64,000 bases of DNA from Chromatiales bacterium. GTDB lineage: Bacteria > Pseudomonadota > Gammaproteobacteria > Chromatiales > Chromatiaceae. Under the pieces are notes generated by a model, which worked only from the letters and a program-made list of their open reading frames with translations, had not been told where the DNA came from and did no database searches. The stretch covers positions 1-64,000 of the forward strand of contig JANTHJ010000002.1 in assembly GCA_024762475.1 (NCBI GenBank). Reading direction: 5' to 3'. Below are positions 60,888-64,000 of this stretch, in pieces. The position numbers and the translations under genes were made by a program. The first letter of the stretch is position 1. Each line of letters opens with the position of its first letter.

Positions 60888-62398
60888 ATGCCCAAGCCAC
60901 GTAAGACCACTGCCAAGCCGCCGCTGAGAGTGCTGTTCGCCGCGAGCGAGGCCTACCCCCTGATCAAGACCGGCGGACTGGGGGACGTGGCGCATTCCCT
61001 GCCCAACGCGCTGGCCCACATCGGGGTCGACGTACGCCTGGTCCTGCCGGCCTACCGCGACGTGCTGCGCCGGGTAGAGGACCTGCAGGTACTCGGCTGG
61101 CTTTCCTTGGCCAGTGGGCTGGATGCGCGCATCCTGCAGGGCTGGCACGCCGCCTTCGGGATGCCGCTGTGGCTGGTCGACATCGGCCACCTGTTCGACC
61201 GCGAGGGCAACCCGTATGTTGGCCCGGATGGCCATGACTGGCCGGACAATCCCGAGCGCTTCACCCGCTTCAGCCAGGCGGTCGCCCTGCTGGCCGTTGA
61301 CCACCTGGAGACCGGCTGGCGCGCTGACGTGGTCCACGCCCACGACTGGCAGACCGGCCTGGTACCCGCCTGGCTCGAAGAAGTGCCAAAACCACCGCGG
61401 CGCATCTACACCATCCACAATCTCGCCTACGACGGACAATTCGACTACACCACCTTCGATTCGATGCGACTGCCGGCCCGCTGGTGGTCCATCCATGGCG
61501 CTGAGTTCCACGATCGCCTCTCCCCAATGAAGGCCGGGCTGATGTATGCCGACTGGATCACCACGGTCAGCCCCACCTATGCGCGCGAGATCTGCACACC
61601 CGAATATGGATATGGATACGCCGACATTCTGAACCATCAGCGGCACAAGCTCAGCGGCATTCTCAATGGCATCGATACGCGCATCTGGGATCCGGCCGGC
61701 GACCGGCACATCGCGGTGCACTACCGCTGCGACGAGCGGCTCAGCAACGCCAAGGCGGCCAATCGGCGGGATCTGCTCAAGGCATTGGACGCGCCGGCAA
61801 AGGCGCAGGCGGCGGATGCGCCGGTGATCGGCTTCGTCGGCCGTCTGGTCGATCAAAAGGGGATCGACCTGCTGTTCGACGCCATCCCGTCTTTGCTGCG
61901 CAATACGGTCGTCCGTTTTGCCATCATCGGCAGCGGAGAGCAGCAATACGAGGACCGACTGAAGGCGCTGATGGAACAGCACCCGGCACGGGTATTCGGC
62001 TTCATCGGCTACTCCGAGCCCCTGGCGCACCAGCTAGAGGCCGGTGCCGACCTGTTTGCCATGCCCTCGCGCTACGAACCCTGTGGGCTGAACCAGATGT
62101 ACAGCCTGCGCTACGGCACACCGCCGGTAGTCCGACGCACCGGCGGTCTCGCCGACACGGTGGTGGACAGTACCCGCGCCACCCTCGAGGACGGCAGCGC
62201 CACCGGCTTCGTCTTCGACGCAGCCGAGGCGGCCGCCCTGGAGGCGGCCCTGCGGCGTGCCCTGGTCCTGCACCAAAACCCCACACTCTGGCACCAGATC
62301 CAGTGTACCGGCATGGCCCAGAAACTGGACTGGGACGAACGTGCGCGCAATTACCTGGCGATCTACCAGGGAACCGCGGCACCAACAGGAGACGACAA

Positions 62399-62402
<4 letters not shown>
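60888..62402 (+). CDS. glgA: Glycogen synthase (ADP-glucose)
   Basis: GT5 transferase elongating glycogen from ADP-glucose. The ATG at 60888, 16 bp after glgB, gives 504 residues. LFAASEAYPLIKTGGLGDV carries K27 of the KxGGL motif; HAHDWQTGLVPAWL and YTIHNLAYDGQF are N-domain marks, and the second domain has VIGFVGRLVDQKGIDLL and PSRYEPCGLNQMYSLRYGT. Confidence 0.98.

Positions 62403-64000
<1,598 letters not shown>

Overview
The window is a compact, high-GC chromosomal segment of a gammaproteobacterium. The evidence is the gene order: TPR protein/ispE divergent from hemA-prfA-prmC; gatCAB divergent from mreBCD-mrdAB-mltB-rlpA-dacA; murA and mlaFEDCB back to back with yrbG-kdsD-kdsC-lptCAB. 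The overall content would suit a Chromatiales-like lineage, but no lineage-defining gene such as sulfur oxidation or photosynthesis is present, so that placement is an inference. Most of the window is conserved housekeeping DNA with 1 to 29 bp gene overlaps.

Layout. 1-3.2 kb: a truncated tRNA-Gln, ispE, a TPR lipoprotein and a frame-broken small exported protein. 3.2-9 kb: hemA, prfA, prmC, an orphan protein, moeB, an esterase and a methyltransferase. 9.2-10.3 kb: a diguanylate cyclase behind a FliA-type promoter. 10.3-13.9 kb: gatB, gatA, gatC, with a twin inverted repeat between gatB and gatA. 14-24.4 kb: the rod-shape and peptidoglycan operon (mreB to dacA), then a D-amino-acid aminotransferase, ybeD and lipB. 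24.4-29.2 kb: a signalling island (Ser/Thr kinase-HDOD-GAF, adenylate cyclase-FHA, PP2C phosphatase, FHA protein) placed between lipB and lipA. 29.3-32.5 kb: lipA, a lipoprotein plus YgiC-like ATP-grasp pair, and yjdM. 32.5-38.2 kb on the minus strand: an exonuclease, an aspartoacylase-like protein, a GCS2-type ligase, murU and hisD, separated in places by GTAGCCCGG palindromes. 38.4-44.4 kb on the minus strand: hisG, murA, mlaB-F and a DUF72-like protein. 44.5-49 kb: a small zinc protein, yrbG, kdsD, kdsC, lptCAB. 49.2-64 kb: a truncated haemoglobin, then a ten-gene run gnd-zwf-pgl-glk-glgC-GH57-malQ-glgB-glgA-glgP that is cut by the window end.

How the genes work together. The mre/mrd/mlt/rlpA/dacA run builds the lateral wall. 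mla, kds and lpt genes maintain the outer membrane. The final run joins the oxidative pentose phosphate branch to glycogen synthesis and breakdown at glucose-6-phosphate; it is preceded by a sigma-54-like -24/-12 element and an NtrC-like palindrome. The most unusual content is the protein phosphorylation/cAMP/FHA island. A FliA-like promoter precedes its phosphatase gene, and a second one precedes the stand-alone diguanylate cyclase, which suggests a link between motility and both signalling outputs.
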